Origin: JAGOTP01 sp964582475 | GTDB taxonomy: Bacteria; Patescibacteriota; Patescibacteriia; 2-12-FULL-60-25 | Assembly: GCA_964582475.1 (NCBI GenBank) | Contig: CAZOQS010000003.1 | Location: 62,001 to 126,000 of the forward strand | Direction of reading: 5' to 3' | Length of the DNA stretch: 64,000 bases | Shown here: positions 8,331 through 17,174 of the stretch, piece after piece | Layout of the letters: each line of letters opens with the position of its first letter | Numbering within the stretch: the first letter of the stretch is position 1 | Made by a program: the position numbers and the translations under genes | Notes under the pieces: model-generated | The model's database searches: none | Seen by the model: only the letters and a program-made list of their open reading frames with translations | Told to the model about the DNA's origin: nothing

Positions 8331-9590
8331 CTAATCCATGTGAGCGTAGCGATGAGGCTTGGTCGAAGGCGGAAGGGGTGAGTGAAAAATTGATCGAATT
8401 GATTTCCGTAACACGATCGCACTCACGATCCAACTCAAGAAGACGCAAATACATCCGACCAGAATCGTCCAAGAGGGGCCAATGCGTGTATACAAAAGCC
8501 CTGCGATAATAGGACCCACAACCCAACCCAGGTCCTGTGAGAAGCCGATCAACGAAGCGACTAAGCCATCGTGTGCATGATCTCGGTTCAAATGATTCAT
8601 CCACGACCAAAGTGACACGCAGGACACCTCATCTCCAACGGAGGCGATAAAGCCAAACACGAGGAACCACCCGTTCAGATGAAACCCCGTGAGCGTCCCG
8701 AAAAGCGCAAACAGGAAGAGGCCAAGAAAAATAAAGAGACGCTTGTTCTTGCTATCAGCTAGTTTTCCAATCAATCCACCGCATACAATGACGGTCGCAT
8801 CAAAAATTCCTAATCCGAATTGAAGTGGGCCGATGTTAGCCAGATCTTGCATGTAGAGGGGCAGCACAAACCAGACGACTCCATAAAAAAGCGCCGCCGC
8901 AAATCCGGACAGGGCCAACATTCCACTTGCCGGATTCAGCTTCCGGATGGCACCCACGGCCTCATTTAGAAACGTTCGCCGCACATAATAGTGGTGCGTT
9001 TCAACTTTGATCTCTGCATGAACCGACACCTGCTCCTTCTTTAAGAAGCTCACCACAAACGCCCCAAACAACAAGGGGATCGCGATCGCTGCACCCAATA
9101 CCGCCACGGGAAACGGGAGTAGGAGCGTAAAGATCGAGGTTCCAATCACGGCCCCAATCGAACTCGCTGCACGGCGTGCGCTGATATATCTCCCAATTTT
9201 TGATCGTGGCGCGGTCGCTAAGGCGTACGCATCGACCCCCGGACCGAAGAACAACCAGCCAAAGCCACTCACCAGAATCAAAAAGATGAATGTCCAAGTC
9301 GTGAGACCGAAGACGAGCAACAGAATACCTCCCAACGACAATACGAGGCTCGTGAGGCGTAGCAATCGCGTATATCCAACTCGATCAAGCAAGAAACCCG
9401 CAGGCACGTCCAGAACGAGCTGAACGAATGAAGAGCCTCCGATCAAAAGTCCGACCACCCACAATGGAAATACCTGCTCACCCAACGGAGACAATGAGGA
9501 GAAAAATATAATTCCTCCCACTTTAAACAAGATGATGTAGATCCAGAGCGGCAAGCTCGCCATGAACCAGTGTTTTGAAAGAGCGGACAT
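8331..9590 (-). CDS. MFS transporter
   Basis: A 419-residue polytopic protein with about 12 hydrophobic segments and a hydrophilic middle loop (KKEQVSVHAEIKVETHHYYVRR). It has major-facilitator features, including the loop 2-3 motif DVPAGFLLDRVGYTRLLRL. The substrate cannot be read from the sequence. It stands alone on the minus strand, divergent from the gene at 9694. Confidence 0.85.
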   Translation of the reverse strand: MSALSKHWFMASLPLWIYIILFKVGGIIFFSSLSPLGEQVFPLWVVGLLIGGSSFVQLVLDVPAGFLLDRVGYTRLLRLTSLVLSLGGILLLVFGLTTWTFIFLILVSGFGWLFFGPGVDAYALATAPRSKIGRYISARRAASSIGAVIGTSIFTLLLPFPVAVLGAAIAIPLLFGAFVVSFLKKEQVSVHAEIKVETHHYYVRRTFLNEAVGAIRKLNPASGMLALSGFAAALFYGVVWFVLPLYMQDLANIGPLQFGLGIFDATVIVCGGLIGKLADSKNKRLFIFLGLFLFALFGTLTGFHLNGWFLVFGFIASVGDEVSCVSLWSWMNHLNRDHAHDGLVASLIGFSQDLGWVVGPIIAGLLYTRIGPSWTILVGCICVFLSWIVSAIVLRKSIRSIFHSPLPPSTKPHRYAHMD

Positions 9591-9693
9591 ACCGAGACTT
9601 GCTGAGTATACCGCAGAAGTGTGACGTACTGATATCCATCCTCTTCTGAAATCACTACGTTGTGTCTATACTAAAAAAAATCTCCTCCAATCT

Positions 9694-10281
9694 ATGATCC
9701 AAATGCCTCAGATGCCACGCAACGAGTTGCCTCGCCCATCAGAAAAAGAGCTCCATTCATACGCCGTAGAACTACGGAGCGCGTTGATGAAAGATCATCT
9801 AGAGGCTGCAAACGTTGAGCATAAGCTCAATGAACGAGCGGCGTATGCATATGATGCCTCAGGTCTTTTGATCGGTATGCGCAATTACGGCGAAGACCAC
9901 GAAGCGATGACTTTTCCGTGGGAAGAGGCGGGTGAATTTGAACGTGGGGTAACGGAAAAGTACCAGTGTGAAATGCGCGGCCGAATAACAGACGCCTGGA
10001 TAGAACGGGTGCTGCGCTGGTTAGAAGCAAAAGCAGACATGGGAGCGAGATACACTCGGAAAGAAATAACCGATGCACTCGGTGCCTTTTTCTGGAAAAT
10101 TGGTGAACCCTCGCTTGATAGAGTGTTCAGAGAGACAGCCTACATGCAATTCCAACGCACCAAAGATGGAAATCAAATTCAGCTGATTGATAAGAATACG
10201 AGCCACATTCTCTACAAAGGCGATACATTTTCTCGCCCTAAAAATCACAGCTCTGCAGCCACAGATACGCGTTCAAACTAA
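9694..10281 (+). CDS. Unrecognised 195-residue protein
   Basis: A soluble, charged protein with no signal peptide, membrane segment or motif I can name. The middle (about 95-150) looks helical, with WIERVLRWLEAKADMG followed by RYTRKEITDALGAFFW, possibly a small helix-turn-helix-like unit. A TATACT -10 box lies about 20 bp upstream of the ATG. It converges with the metallopeptidase-like gene, with 3 bp between the stops. Confidence 0.6.
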   Translation: MIQMPQMPRNELPRPSEKELHSYAVELRSALMKDHLEAANVEHKLNERAAYAYDASGLLIGMRNYGEDHEAMTFPWEEAGEFERGVTEKYQCEMRGRITDAWIERVLRWLEAKADMGARYTRKEITDALGAFFWKIGEPSLDRVFRETAYMQFQRTKDGNQIQLIDKNTSHILYKGDTFSRPKNHSSAATDTRSN

Positions 10282-10284
10282 CGA

Positions 10285-11316
10285 CTATTTGGACCTAATA
10301 TCCAGCTCAATCAGCGGAAAGATCTCCTGGAGCTTTTGGTATCTCTTCACCCTTCCTTCTGCGCCCGGTCTCGAATGAATGGTCAGCTTCACGGGTTTTT
10401 TCCCCTGAATGATGTCCCGCATCTGCACTTGCCCCTCTTCGTTATACCCGAACATCAGATCATTCAAGTCTGCTGTTCCACACCCAAATCGTCGCTGTGT
10501 CGCCGACTCAAGTTGCGCACGCCAATCCCCTTCTTGAAGGTATGCCCAAAAGAGATCTTGTTCAGAGAATCCAACTTCAAGCTGGAAGAGCTGTGTGAGG
10601 TAGAAGAATCCATCGAGATACATGTCTGGCCCTTCCCCCACCGCTTGTCGCCGTGCGTTTTTAGGAGAGGTCACCATTTCTCCCATGATCGTGACCCCCT
10701 CGTTCAACCACTGGTTTCCGGCCCCTTCCCGCATTCTTCCTTCTATGACTGGCGTTTTTTGGATAAAACCCACAACCTCCGACCCTGGAACATGTGAGAT
10801 CGCATGAAAATGCTCGTGGTCTAACACCACTGTTGGATTACTTGCCTCAACACTTATGCTATTTAGATCACTCTCAAACTCAGCCGCCCAGGGTAGGGGG
10901 AATTCCTTTCTCTGTATCGGTCCGAGGATGTGATCTGTAACAAAGACGGGCACCTTTCTCACGTCTTGAAGAGGCGTTAGGCGCTGTTCTTGCAACCAAT
11001 GATCCAGTCTTTCAAGCATCTGTGGTCGATAGCGACGAAATTTCTCTACTCCCTGTCGATACGTTTCAACGTATGCATCCAGCGCCCTTTTCCATCGCTC
11101 GACAGGAGCCGTTGGCGGAAGACCGAGCGATTTTAGCTTTTGCGCGAGCACATTTGGCTTATCAATTCCTTGGAGATATACCATCACGCCGTCTCGTAAC
11201 TCATCTGCCGACTTTTTTTCCAAGAACGAGTGGACTCCTGGCAATTGCCAATACTCTTTTTGTGGCTCAGCTGGTAGCGCTTCAACGCGAGGAAGCGAAC
11301 GATCAGATTCGGACAT
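10285..11316 (-). CDS. Putative gluzincin-type zinc metallopeptidase
   Basis: A 343-residue protein from the ATG at 11316. It has an HExxH motif (VVLDHEHFHAISH, about residues 167-171) and, ~35 residues on, NEGVTIMGE, which could supply the third (Glu) ligand as in gluzincins. There is no signal peptide, so it is probably cytoplasmic. The frame extends upstream to 11448, but that would overlap the divergent gene starting at 11404; the internal ATG avoids this. The family is not named with confidence and the substrate is unknown. Confidence 0.65.
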   Translation of the reverse strand: MSESDRSLPRVEALPAEPQKEYWQLPGVHSFLEKKSADELRDGVMVYLQGIDKPNVLAQKLKSLGLPPTAPVERWKRALDAYVETYRQGVEKFRRYRPQMLERLDHWLQEQRLTPLQDVRKVPVFVTDHILGPIQRKEFPLPWAAEFESDLNSISVEASNPTVVLDHEHFHAISHVPGSEVVGFIQKTPVIEGRMREGAGNQWLNEGVTIMGEMVTSPKNARRQAVGEGPDMYLDGFFYLTQLFQLEVGFSEQDLFWAYLQEGDWRAQLESATQRRFGCGTADLNDLMFGYNEEGQVQMRDIIQGKKPVKLTIHSRPGAEGRVKRYQKLQEIFPLIELDIRSK

Positions 11317-11403
11317 AAGAAAAGAAAGGGCGTTGAATGGCTGGTCTGCTTTGATTTTATCACAACGTTCCAACATACTGGCCTGGCCATTCCCCTTCTT
11401 CCT

Positions 11404-11883
11404 ATGCCCAGCATGCAATTTCAACCCCAAGCGCTCTTTCAGGAGCAAGTAGAGAAGGTCCTTTCGGAAGAAGTACCGCTGTTAAAGCTCCTCCTCCCCT
11501 GGGCGGACATCCAACATATCGGGAGCACCGCCATTCCAGGCGCTATCACCAAAGGCGATATGGATCTTGTGGTCCGTGTCCCAAAAGAAAAGTTCGCCAA
11601 GTCTCGTGAACGACTTAATTCTATTTATGAAATTCATCAGCCGGAGAACTGGTCGAGCACCTTTGCGAGCTTCAAAGACGATGGGAAAGCTCTTCCGCTT
11701 GGAATCCAACTTACGATCATGCACGGTGAAGATGATGTGTTCATCCGTTTCCGAGACCAGCTCAAATCCGATCCAACGCTACTCGCGGAATACAACGCAT
11801 TGAAAGAGAGTTGTCAGGACCAATCAGCGGAACTCTATCTGGAAAAGAAAGGGGCGTTCTTTGAGAACTGGATGAAACACTAG
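11404..11883 (+). CDS. GrpB-family (UPF0157) protein
   Basis: A 159-residue protein with the GrpB signature HIGSTAIPGAITKGDMDLVV (about residues 38-57). That is the GS...D.D motif of the nucleotidyltransferase-like fold. The family occurs as a stand-alone domain or fused to kinases, and its biochemical role is not well settled. It converges on the SemiSWEET-like gene with 5 bp between stop codons. Confidence 0.85.
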   Translation: MPSMQFQPQALFQEQVEKVLSEEVPLLKLLLPWADIQHIGSTAIPGAITKGDMDLVVRVPKEKFAKSRERLNSIYEIHQPENWSSTFASFKDDGKALPLGIQLTIMHGEDDVFIRFRDQLKSDPTLLAEYNALKESCQDQSAELYLEKKGAFFENWMKH

Positions 11884-11888
11884 TTTGT

Positions 11889-12215
11889 TTACGAATAGAT
11901 AAACGCACCCAATGCAATCAGTCCGTTGATCAGAATCCAGAGGGCGTATGTAAGAACAATCGACTTCTCTTTATGAACGACGCCGTAGATCACCCACACG
12001 ATTGAAAAGAGAAAGTTGGCGGACCACGTAACAATAGACACCCCCTCCGCCGTTTTTTCTACCCAAATTTTATAAACCTGTGCAGATGCGCTGATCGGAC
12101 CGAGCGCTCCCACCACAAAAATCAACCGATCGAGCGAGGAGACCCAAGCCCCTTCCTTAGAAGGGGTATTCCCTTGTTTTCGTTTCACGTAATGACGATG
12201 AAGCAGCGTGGGCAT
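11889..12215 (-). CDS. SemiSWEET/PQ-loop small sugar-transporter-like protein
   Basis: A 108-residue protein from the ATG at 12215. Three predicted membrane helices form a single three-helix bundle, the size of bacterial SemiSWEETs, which act as dimers in sugar transport. The helix-1/2 region PISASAQVYKIWVEKTAEGVSIVTW fits the PQ-loop pattern, with Ala-Gln in place of Pro-Gln. The frame is open further upstream to 12422, but that part is not hydrophobic and overlaps the kinase promoter and start, so it is excluded. Confidence 0.75.
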   Translation of the reverse strand: MPTLLHRHYVKRKQGNTPSKEGAWVSSLDRLIFVVGALGPISASAQVYKIWVEKTAEGVSIVTWSANFLFSIVWVIYGVVHKEKSIVLTYALWILINGLIALGAFIYS

Positions 12216-12247
12216 ACAAGGACTAGGGCTCAGTCTACCACGAAACC

Positions 12248-12287
12248 TTGTCGTTTTAGGAACAATCAGATAGGCTGACCGGTCAGC
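12248..12287 (+). promoter_or_regulatory. Kinase promoter with overlapping perfect palindrome
   Basis: TTGTCG (12248-12253), a 17-bp spacer and TAGGCT (12271-12276). The 14-bp perfect palindrome GCTGACCGGTCAGC (12274-12287) covers the -10 end and the start site, where a repressor would bind. A third GCTGAC half-site lies at 12293-12298. Confidence 0.6.
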
Positions 12288-12323
12288 ATTCCGCTGACTC
12301 GAACCTTCCAACCTGAGGTGTTT

Positions 12324-13331
12324 GTGGCAAAGATTTCGATCAGAACAACGCTTCGCCCTGGTGACATCCTGGCCAACCGCTACCGCGTGGAGCGTCTGCT
12401 CGGCAGCGGGAAGTTCGCCCACGTCTATCTCGCACAGGATCAGCAGACCAAGGAGCCTGTCGCCATCAAGATCCTAGGCAAGAAGGCAGCCCGAAACGAG
12501 ACCTCGCGCTTGTTCTTCAAGCGTGAGTGCCTGCTGCTCCACGATCTGCGCCATCCGAACATCGTGCGCGAGCTCGACCAGGGGTACGAAGCAGGAACCC
12601 TCTTCCTGGTCATGGAGTTCTTCGACGGCATTCCGCTCAGCAAGTGGCTCGAAGAGAAGGAGGTGTCCCTGGCCGCGTTCAATGAGGTGATGCGACAGGC
12701 ATTCGAAGCTGTCATCTACCTGCATGCTCAAGGGAAGGTCCACCTGGATCTCACACCGAACAACATCCTGGTCCGTGAAATCCTGACCAGTAAAAGGACG
12801 ATCTACGACGTCCGGATCATCGACTTCGGCATCGCCGATACCATCGGCCCCTCACGACTGCGGAACAGGGGTACACGCCTCTTCGCCTCGCCTGAGCAGA
12901 TGGCAGAGGACTCTCCAAGGCCAGAGATGGACCAATTCTCTCTCGGCGTCATCCTGCACCTGTGCTACACGGGTTACTTCCCTGGGCTCGATCCGCGGGG
13001 GTACGGCTATACGCAGCACAGCCTGAGCGTCATCCCCTATCCGCACGAGCTTGCTCCTTGGGTTTCACCTGAGATGAGCACCGTTCTTCAACAAGCGCTC
13101 GCTTACGAACCGGAGAAGCGATACCCGAACATCGAGACGTTCTCCCAGGCCTGGCAAGCTGTGACGGCGACGGCTCCTGTAGATCACCCGCAGGCCCCCG
13201 TACTCCCCCGCTTCGACCCGCAGGTCTGGGGAGCTCCGTACTTCTTTAAGTCCAAGCAGATCGGCATCTTCTGCCTCGGAATGGCGGCCTTGTTCTTCCT
13301 CGTGATGATCCTGGCGCTCGTCCATCGGTAG
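12324..13331 (+). CDS. Ser/Thr protein kinase with C-terminal membrane helix (non-RD type)
   Basis: A 335-residue bacterial Hanks-type kinase. The GSGKFAHVY loop (27-35), Lys49 in VAIK, catalytic HLDLTPNN (Asp142, Asn147) and DFG (167-169) are all present, so the core looks competent. The residue before the catalytic Asp is Leu, not Arg, making it a non-RD kinase. A membrane helix (IGIFCLGMAALFFLVMILAL) ends the protein and there is no extracellular sensor domain. GTG at 12324 is chosen because GAGG lies 6 nt upstream; another GTG at 12318 is too close. The sequence looks richer in G/C (frequent CTG, ATC, CTC codons) than its neighbours. Own promoter and downstream hairpins suggest an acquired single-gene unit. 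Confidence 0.9.
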   Translation: MAKISIRTTLRPGDILANRYRVERLLGSGKFAHVYLAQDQQTKEPVAIKILGKKAARNETSRLFFKRECLLLHDLRHPNIVRELDQGYEAGTLFLVMEFFDGIPLSKWLEEKEVSLAAFNEVMRQAFEAVIYLHAQGKVHLDLTPNNILVREILTSKRTIYDVRIIDFGIADTIGPSRLRNRGTRLFASPEQMAEDSPRPEMDQFSLGVILHLCYTGYFPGLDPRGYGYTQHSLSVIPYPHELAPWVSPEMSTVLQQALAYEPEKRYPNIETFSQAWQAVTATAPVDHPQAPVLPRFDPQVWGAPYFFKSKQIGIFCLGMAALFFLVMILALVHR

Positions 13332-13342
13332 CCCTCTTCCAC

Positions 13343-13443
13343 GTCGGGTGTGGCACGCGCGTTCACTCGCGCCCCCTTCACCACTCGCTGACCCGACCAG
13401 CGACGTTCCTCTGATATTCTCGAGCGCGAGGATGCAAGAGGAA
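13343..13443 (+). terminator. GC-rich hairpins after the kinase gene
   Basis: There are two nested structures. GTCGGGT (13343-13349) pairs with ACCCGAC (13391-13397) around an inner GCGCG/CGCGC stem. TTCCTCT (13406-13412) pairs with AGAGGAA (13437-13443) around CTCG/CGAG. Neither has a T run, so factor-independent termination is uncertain. Confidence 0.45.
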
Positions 13444-13456
13444 TGTGTAGCTCGCT

Positions 13457-14077
13457 CTATGTATTCGTCGTGGCTGCCCCTGGCTTCCAAAGCTGGATAC
13501 GATATTTAATCGCCAACAGTCGAATCCCGAAGGTTACCAACAAGAGCCCGTACAGAAAGAAGGATTGCGTGCGATAGGTTCCCGACAATGCAAAGGCGAT
13601 TCCAAGTAAAAGCGCGGGCGTCGCATAAAAATCTTGGTACAGCACTTCTGGGACTTCTCGAATCAACACGTCACGTAACACACCTCCGCCAACCGCACTC
13701 AAGATGGCGAAAATGGTGATTCCAATGACGCCTAGACCTGCATCAGCTGCGCGACTCGCACCAAGCAGGGCAAACGTCACCAATCCCAGCGCATCGATAG
13801 ACAGCATGAAGCGTTGGATTCGATGCGCGTGCCGAAATGAGAGAATTCCAAAGACAGTCCCGAACAGCACGATCACCATGTACCAACCATCAAACAAAAA
13901 ACGGGGCAACGAGTTCAAAAAAATCTCACGCACCGCCCCTCCGCCAAAACTACTCACGAGCGCGCAGACCGCGATCCCAAAAATATCAAACTTTTTACGG
14001 AGGCCTACGTAGCTTCCGTAGACCGCGAACGCGAAGGTTCCGATGAGATCAAGGATGAAAAAGATTTCCGTCGTCAT
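13457..14077 (-). CDS. TRIC/UPF0126 (YadS/YicG-like) membrane protein
   Basis: A 206-residue protein of about seven membrane helices. It has the duplicated UPF0126 pattern: FGGGAVREIFL in the first half and VGGGVLRDVLI in the second. The family corresponds to prokaryotic TRIC-type cation channels. It is the last gene of a compact minus-strand run (HAD, 2H, Nudix, this gene), 9 bp after the Nudix gene. Transport activity is inferred from the family. Confidence 0.88.
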   Translation of the reverse strand: MTTEIFFILDLIGTFAFAVYGSYVGLRKKFDIFGIAVCALVSSFGGGAVREIFLNSLPRFLFDGWYMVIVLFGTVFGILSFRHAHRIQRFMLSIDALGLVTFALLGASRAADAGLGVIGITIFAILSAVGGGVLRDVLIREVPEVLYQDFYATPALLLGIAFALSGTYRTQSFFLYGLLLVTFGIRLLAIKYRIQLWKPGAATTNT

Positions 14078-14086
14078 GAGAGGATG

Positions 14087-14500
14087 CTAGTTCGAGCGTA
14101 AGACTTGACCTTCAACCGAGTGAAAATACTCCTTCAAGTTTTGATACGACAGCGTCTCTTCGACCTTCGATACCGGAACCCACTCTAGTCGGTCCATGTC
14201 GTATTCTGTCCGCTCTTTTTGATCTGCATTCGAAGGCGCTCCAAGATACATCGCTACGACAACGTCTTCCTGTTTTGAATCTTTGTACTGCATGTCCGGC
14301 AAACGCTGCCGTAGTTTAACCGTTAAGCCCGTTTCTTCCTGAATCTCGCGCAGCGCTGTTTCTTCAAAGGATTCCCCTGCTTCACAGTGACCTTTCGGAA
14401 AACTCCAGTCGTTGTGCTTGCCGCGAAACAGAAGCAGGATCTCTGGCTCTGTTACGCCCGGGCGAAGAATGATGATGCCGGCCTTGAGAGTTGGGTTCAT
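14087..14500 (-). CDS. Nudix hydrolase
   Basis: A 137-residue single-domain Nudix protein. The Nudix box is complete: GHCEAGESFEETALREIQEETGL in consensus form Gx5Ex7REUxEExGU (about residues 37-59). The substrate is unclear; the size fits small nucleotide or diadenosine-polyphosphate hydrolases. Its start overlaps the stop of the upstream 2H-type gene by 4 bp, so translation is probably coupled. Confidence 0.92.
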   Translation of the reverse strand: MNPTLKAGIIILRPGVTEPEILLLFRGKHNDWSFPKGHCEAGESFEETALREIQEETGLTVKLRQRLPDMQYKDSKQEDVVVAMYLGAPSNADQKERTEYDMDRLEWVPVSKVEETLSYQNLKEYFHSVEGQVLRSN

Positions 14501-15171
14501 GGGAGTTGGATCTTTTTTGCGGTGATATGTGGGAAGGCCGCACCCGCAAGTTGCGCCTGGAAGTCCGTAATCGCGATACCTAGGCCCGTCCCGCTCCCAT
14601 TCTGCTTGAGATACAGAGTAACGTGCGCCGCTGGACGCCCGAGCTCTAAACCAAGAGCTCGCATTCGTTCATAGAATTCTACGAGGCCTGGCATCTCGAT
14701 TCCGAGAACGACGGTGGACTCTGATTCAAACGCAGCGCGTCCCGTCTGTGCGATGACAGCCTCCTGATCGTAGTCGAGGTTCTGAATAAGTGCGACCCCT
14801 GTTGAACTAGGAGAAAAACTGAAATCGATGCCGGACAAAATCGCGTTTATCTCTTGCACCAAGTTCTGCCCAGCTTCCGCCTCTTCTTCAATTCTCTTTT
14901 TCAAACGTTCGCGCGTCCCAAAGCCCAGAAGCGTTACATGGAACTCCTTTTTTCTTTCAAACACTTCGCCTTCGATCAGTATCGTTGACGGCAAATTGAA
15001 CAGCCGCTCTACCTGAGTTGTGATTGGCAGAATATACGTTCCATCTTTTGCGCTTCCGTCCTGGACGATGTCTCTGCGCGTCTTTGGGACCTGACACAGG
15101 AGTTGCTTAGGTTCTGATTCTGCAGTTGCAGGCACGCCTGCGCTCTCTAGATGAAATTTTGAATCGTTCAT
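14497..15171 (-). CDS. 2H-phosphoesterase-like protein
   Basis: A 224-residue protein with two HxTL motifs, EFHVTLLGF (about residue 78) and AAHVTLYL (about residue 183). These are the paired His-x-Thr/Ser motifs of the 2H phosphoesterase superfamily (RNA ligase/cyclic phosphodiesterase type). Nothing suggests secretion. It overlaps the following Nudix gene by 4 bp, so the two enzymes may act in the same nucleotide or RNA-end pathway. Assignment rests on the two motifs and overall size. Confidence 0.65.
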   Translation of the reverse strand: MNDSKFHLESAGVPATAESEPKQLLCQVPKTRRDIVQDGSAKDGTYILPITTQVERLFNLPSTILIEGEVFERKKEFHVTLLGFGTRERLKKRIEEEAEAGQNLVQEINAILSGIDFSFSPSSTGVALIQNLDYDQEAVIAQTGRAAFESESTVVLGIEMPGLVEFYERMRALGLELGRPAAHVTLYLKQNGSGTGLGIAITDFQAQLAGAAFPHITAKKIQLP

Positions 15172-15258
15172 AGGTTCGACCGATACGATAACACGCGCGC
15201 TTCAAGAACCCTTCTAAAGGGAATATCGCCAGAAATACAATTGAAGCTCGTTCATTCA

Positions 15259-15912
15259 CTATTTCCGCTGCTTCAAAAACCGTGGCGCCATGAGGGGGAG
15301 CTGCTCCATCGTTTCGACGAATGCCGTGAGGTCGGTGTAGAGATGCGCTTGAATCCCTAAGTCTTTAGCGGCTTTGATATTCGCCTCTGAATCATCCCAG
15401 AAGAGAATTTCTTTTCGTGGAATTTCGCGCTTTGGATCGATGCGCTTGAGCAAGCGATCAAAAAACTGTGGGTCTGGTTTTTTACAACCTAAATCTGCTG
15501 ATGAAAAAACTCCGTTAAAAACATGCTTGAACTTCATCGTCTCGCGCATGTACTCGAGGCGGTATTTTTCTTGGTTGGTCGCGAGATAGCATTTAATCCC
15601 CTTTGCTCGCAGGCCCTCGATCGTTTCGATCACCTCATCGTTGACGGCGTCCTCTGCTTTGAACCAATAGGCAAGGAATTCGTCGACGCTTTTGGTCCAG
15701 TTCCAGTCCTTCAAGTAAGGCTGAACGACTGTTTTTAGGTCCGCTTTTCCAACGAGCGCATCCTGAAAAGGCCCTTTAAAAAAGGGAAGAAGCGCCTCCG
15801 GTTTGGTCCCGAAGTCCTTTTCCAGGTTCTCCGCGAACTTTTTGGGAGTGGTCACAACGCCATCCGCATCAAAGATTGCGAGTCGGACGTAGGCTTTCGA
15901 GATATTTGGCAT
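15259..15912 (-). CDS. HAD-superfamily hydrolase
   Basis: A 217-residue protein from the ATG at 15912 with all four HAD motifs: FDADGVV (nucleophile Asp), TNQ, KKPD and WDDSEAN. An alpha-helical cap lies between motifs 1 and 2. It resembles small-molecule phosphatases of the phosphoglycolate-phosphatase/epoxide-hydrolase-like type; the substrate is unknown. A GTG at 15948 would add 12 residues, but it sits directly against a GGAGG stretch that is too close to act as its SD. That GGAGG lies inside an inverted repeat (GTGAAA/TTTCAC, 15935-15958). Confidence 0.85.
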   Translation of the reverse strand: MPNISKAYVRLAIFDADGVVTTPKKFAENLEKDFGTKPEALLPFFKGPFQDALVGKADLKTVVQPYLKDWNWTKSVDEFLAYWFKAEDAVNDEVIETIEGLRAKGIKCYLATNQEKYRLEYMRETMKFKHVFNGVFSSADLGCKKPDPQFFDRLLKRIDPKREIPRKEILFWDDSEANIKAAKDLGIQAHLYTDLTAFVETMEQLPLMAPRFLKQRK

Positions 15913-16030
15913 AAACGGAACAATAGCAGAAACCGTGAAATATACCACCTCCTTTCACCAAATGTCCGTTTTAACCCAACGAAACATAAAGGGCTCACCT
16001 CGATCGACTCTGCAGAACTTCGAGGAGTCT

Positions 16031-16059
16031 TTGCCGCTCCAAATCCGAACGACTATACT
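16031..16059 (+). promoter_or_regulatory. Promoter of the papain-like peptidase gene
   Basis: TTGCCG (16031-16036), 17 bp, TATACT (16054-16059). The ATG at 16074 follows with a leader of about 8 nt. Confidence 0.65.
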
Positions 16060-16073
16060 CTCTAGGCCATTGT

Positions 16074-17135
16074 ATGAGTCATTCGTATATTCCAAAGCAG
16101 GGGTTACGGCGAGATCCGCCTGATAGCCGAGATTTTCTCTACCAAGACTTGTTCGGCGCCGGAGAGGTTTCTCAACCTGATTGACAAACCGGGTTCTCGC
16201 TTTACGACCAGCTTGGAATCGCTCCGCTGGCTTACGATCAAGGCCTCTCGTCCTCCTGCGTCGCTCAGGCAACTGCCTCCCATTTACGTGCCTGGCACAA
16301 GCAGCTCACGAATGAGGACATCGACTTCTCTCGTCGTTTTATCTACTCCCAAATTAGCGCGGGACTAAATGCAGGCGCCTCGCTCCGAGACGGCGTTCAG
16401 CTGGTCGCGACGATCGGCGATTGTCCTGAATCGACCGTCGCATCCTACGAACAAGGCCGTCCCCCGAGCGAGTCATTTATGTATTCGCAGGAGTGGATGT
16501 CTGAGGCCGTGTTCGATGAGGCTCGTCGGTTTGATCAGTTCTCTTATCGAGTGATTCCAGGCCAGACAACCGATATCGATCTCTTTGCGCACGCCATCCG
16601 AAACAACTGCGGCGCGGTTGGCGGCTTTACCCTCACCGTGCAAGGCTGGTCGCTCCCGCTCGTACGTATCCCTCAGGCGGGCGAGCAGCGCGGGAGTCAT
16701 GCGGTCTTTTTGTCAGGTTTCGGGATGCACGAAGGGAAGAAATGTCTCTTCACCAAGAACAGCTGGGGTGGTCGCTATACAATCGCCGAGGGCCGTTGGC
16801 GTGGGTATCAAGCGATCTCCGAAGACTATTTTTTAGCCACTGAAAATACGGCTGTGGGGCCCGTGCCTGGGGCGTATGTATTCAATACCTGGGTGTTGGT
16901 ACCAGATCGTCAATTAACCCCTAATCTACGTCTTATGGATTTTCTCAGAAGAAACGAAGGAAAGTTGGTACAGGATTCTCAACAATCGGGAGCAATCGGC
17001 GTGGTTGTTGGCGGTAAAATCATGGTTGCTCGTCCTGAACGATTGGCGCAGCTCCTTGCGACGTATCTTGTACGCAAAGAAGGCGTAGGGGTACCGCGCG
17101 ATCTGTGGAATGCCGCGCCTAAGCAGGACGTCTAA
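16074..17135 (+). pseudogene. Papain-like (C1-type) cysteine peptidase interrupted by an in-frame TGA
   Basis: The gene reads MSHSYIPKQGLRRDPPDSRD, the typical start of this peptidase group, from ATG 16074. A TGA at codon 37 (16182-16184) interrupts it, then it continues in the same frame to TAA at 17133. The catalytic residues all lie after the stop: Cys codon 62 in SSSCVAQA, His about codon 209 in GSHAVF, Asn about codon 229 in KNSWGG. No ATG, GTG or TTG lies between the stop and the Cys, so a shorter active product could not easily start. Trp (TGG) fits the position. Because TGA is a normal stop elsewhere here, this is best read as a recent nonsense mutation, with readthrough or sequence error as alternatives. 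Confidence 0.75.
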
Positions 17136-17174
17136 TTAGTCCGCTGCCATAGAGACGAGAATGCGCCTCATCTT

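Noticed and set aside
12216..12422. N-terminal extension of the SemiSWEET-like gene
   Set aside because: The extra residues are not hydrophobic or conserved-looking and overlap the promoter and start of the kinase gene.
16182..16184. UGA recoded as an amino acid (as in Gracilibacteria or SR1) or selenocysteine
   Set aside because: TGA is the natural end of galU, yidD and two of the SD-bearing small genes, and the position is not catalytic, so standard code with a disrupted gene is simpler.
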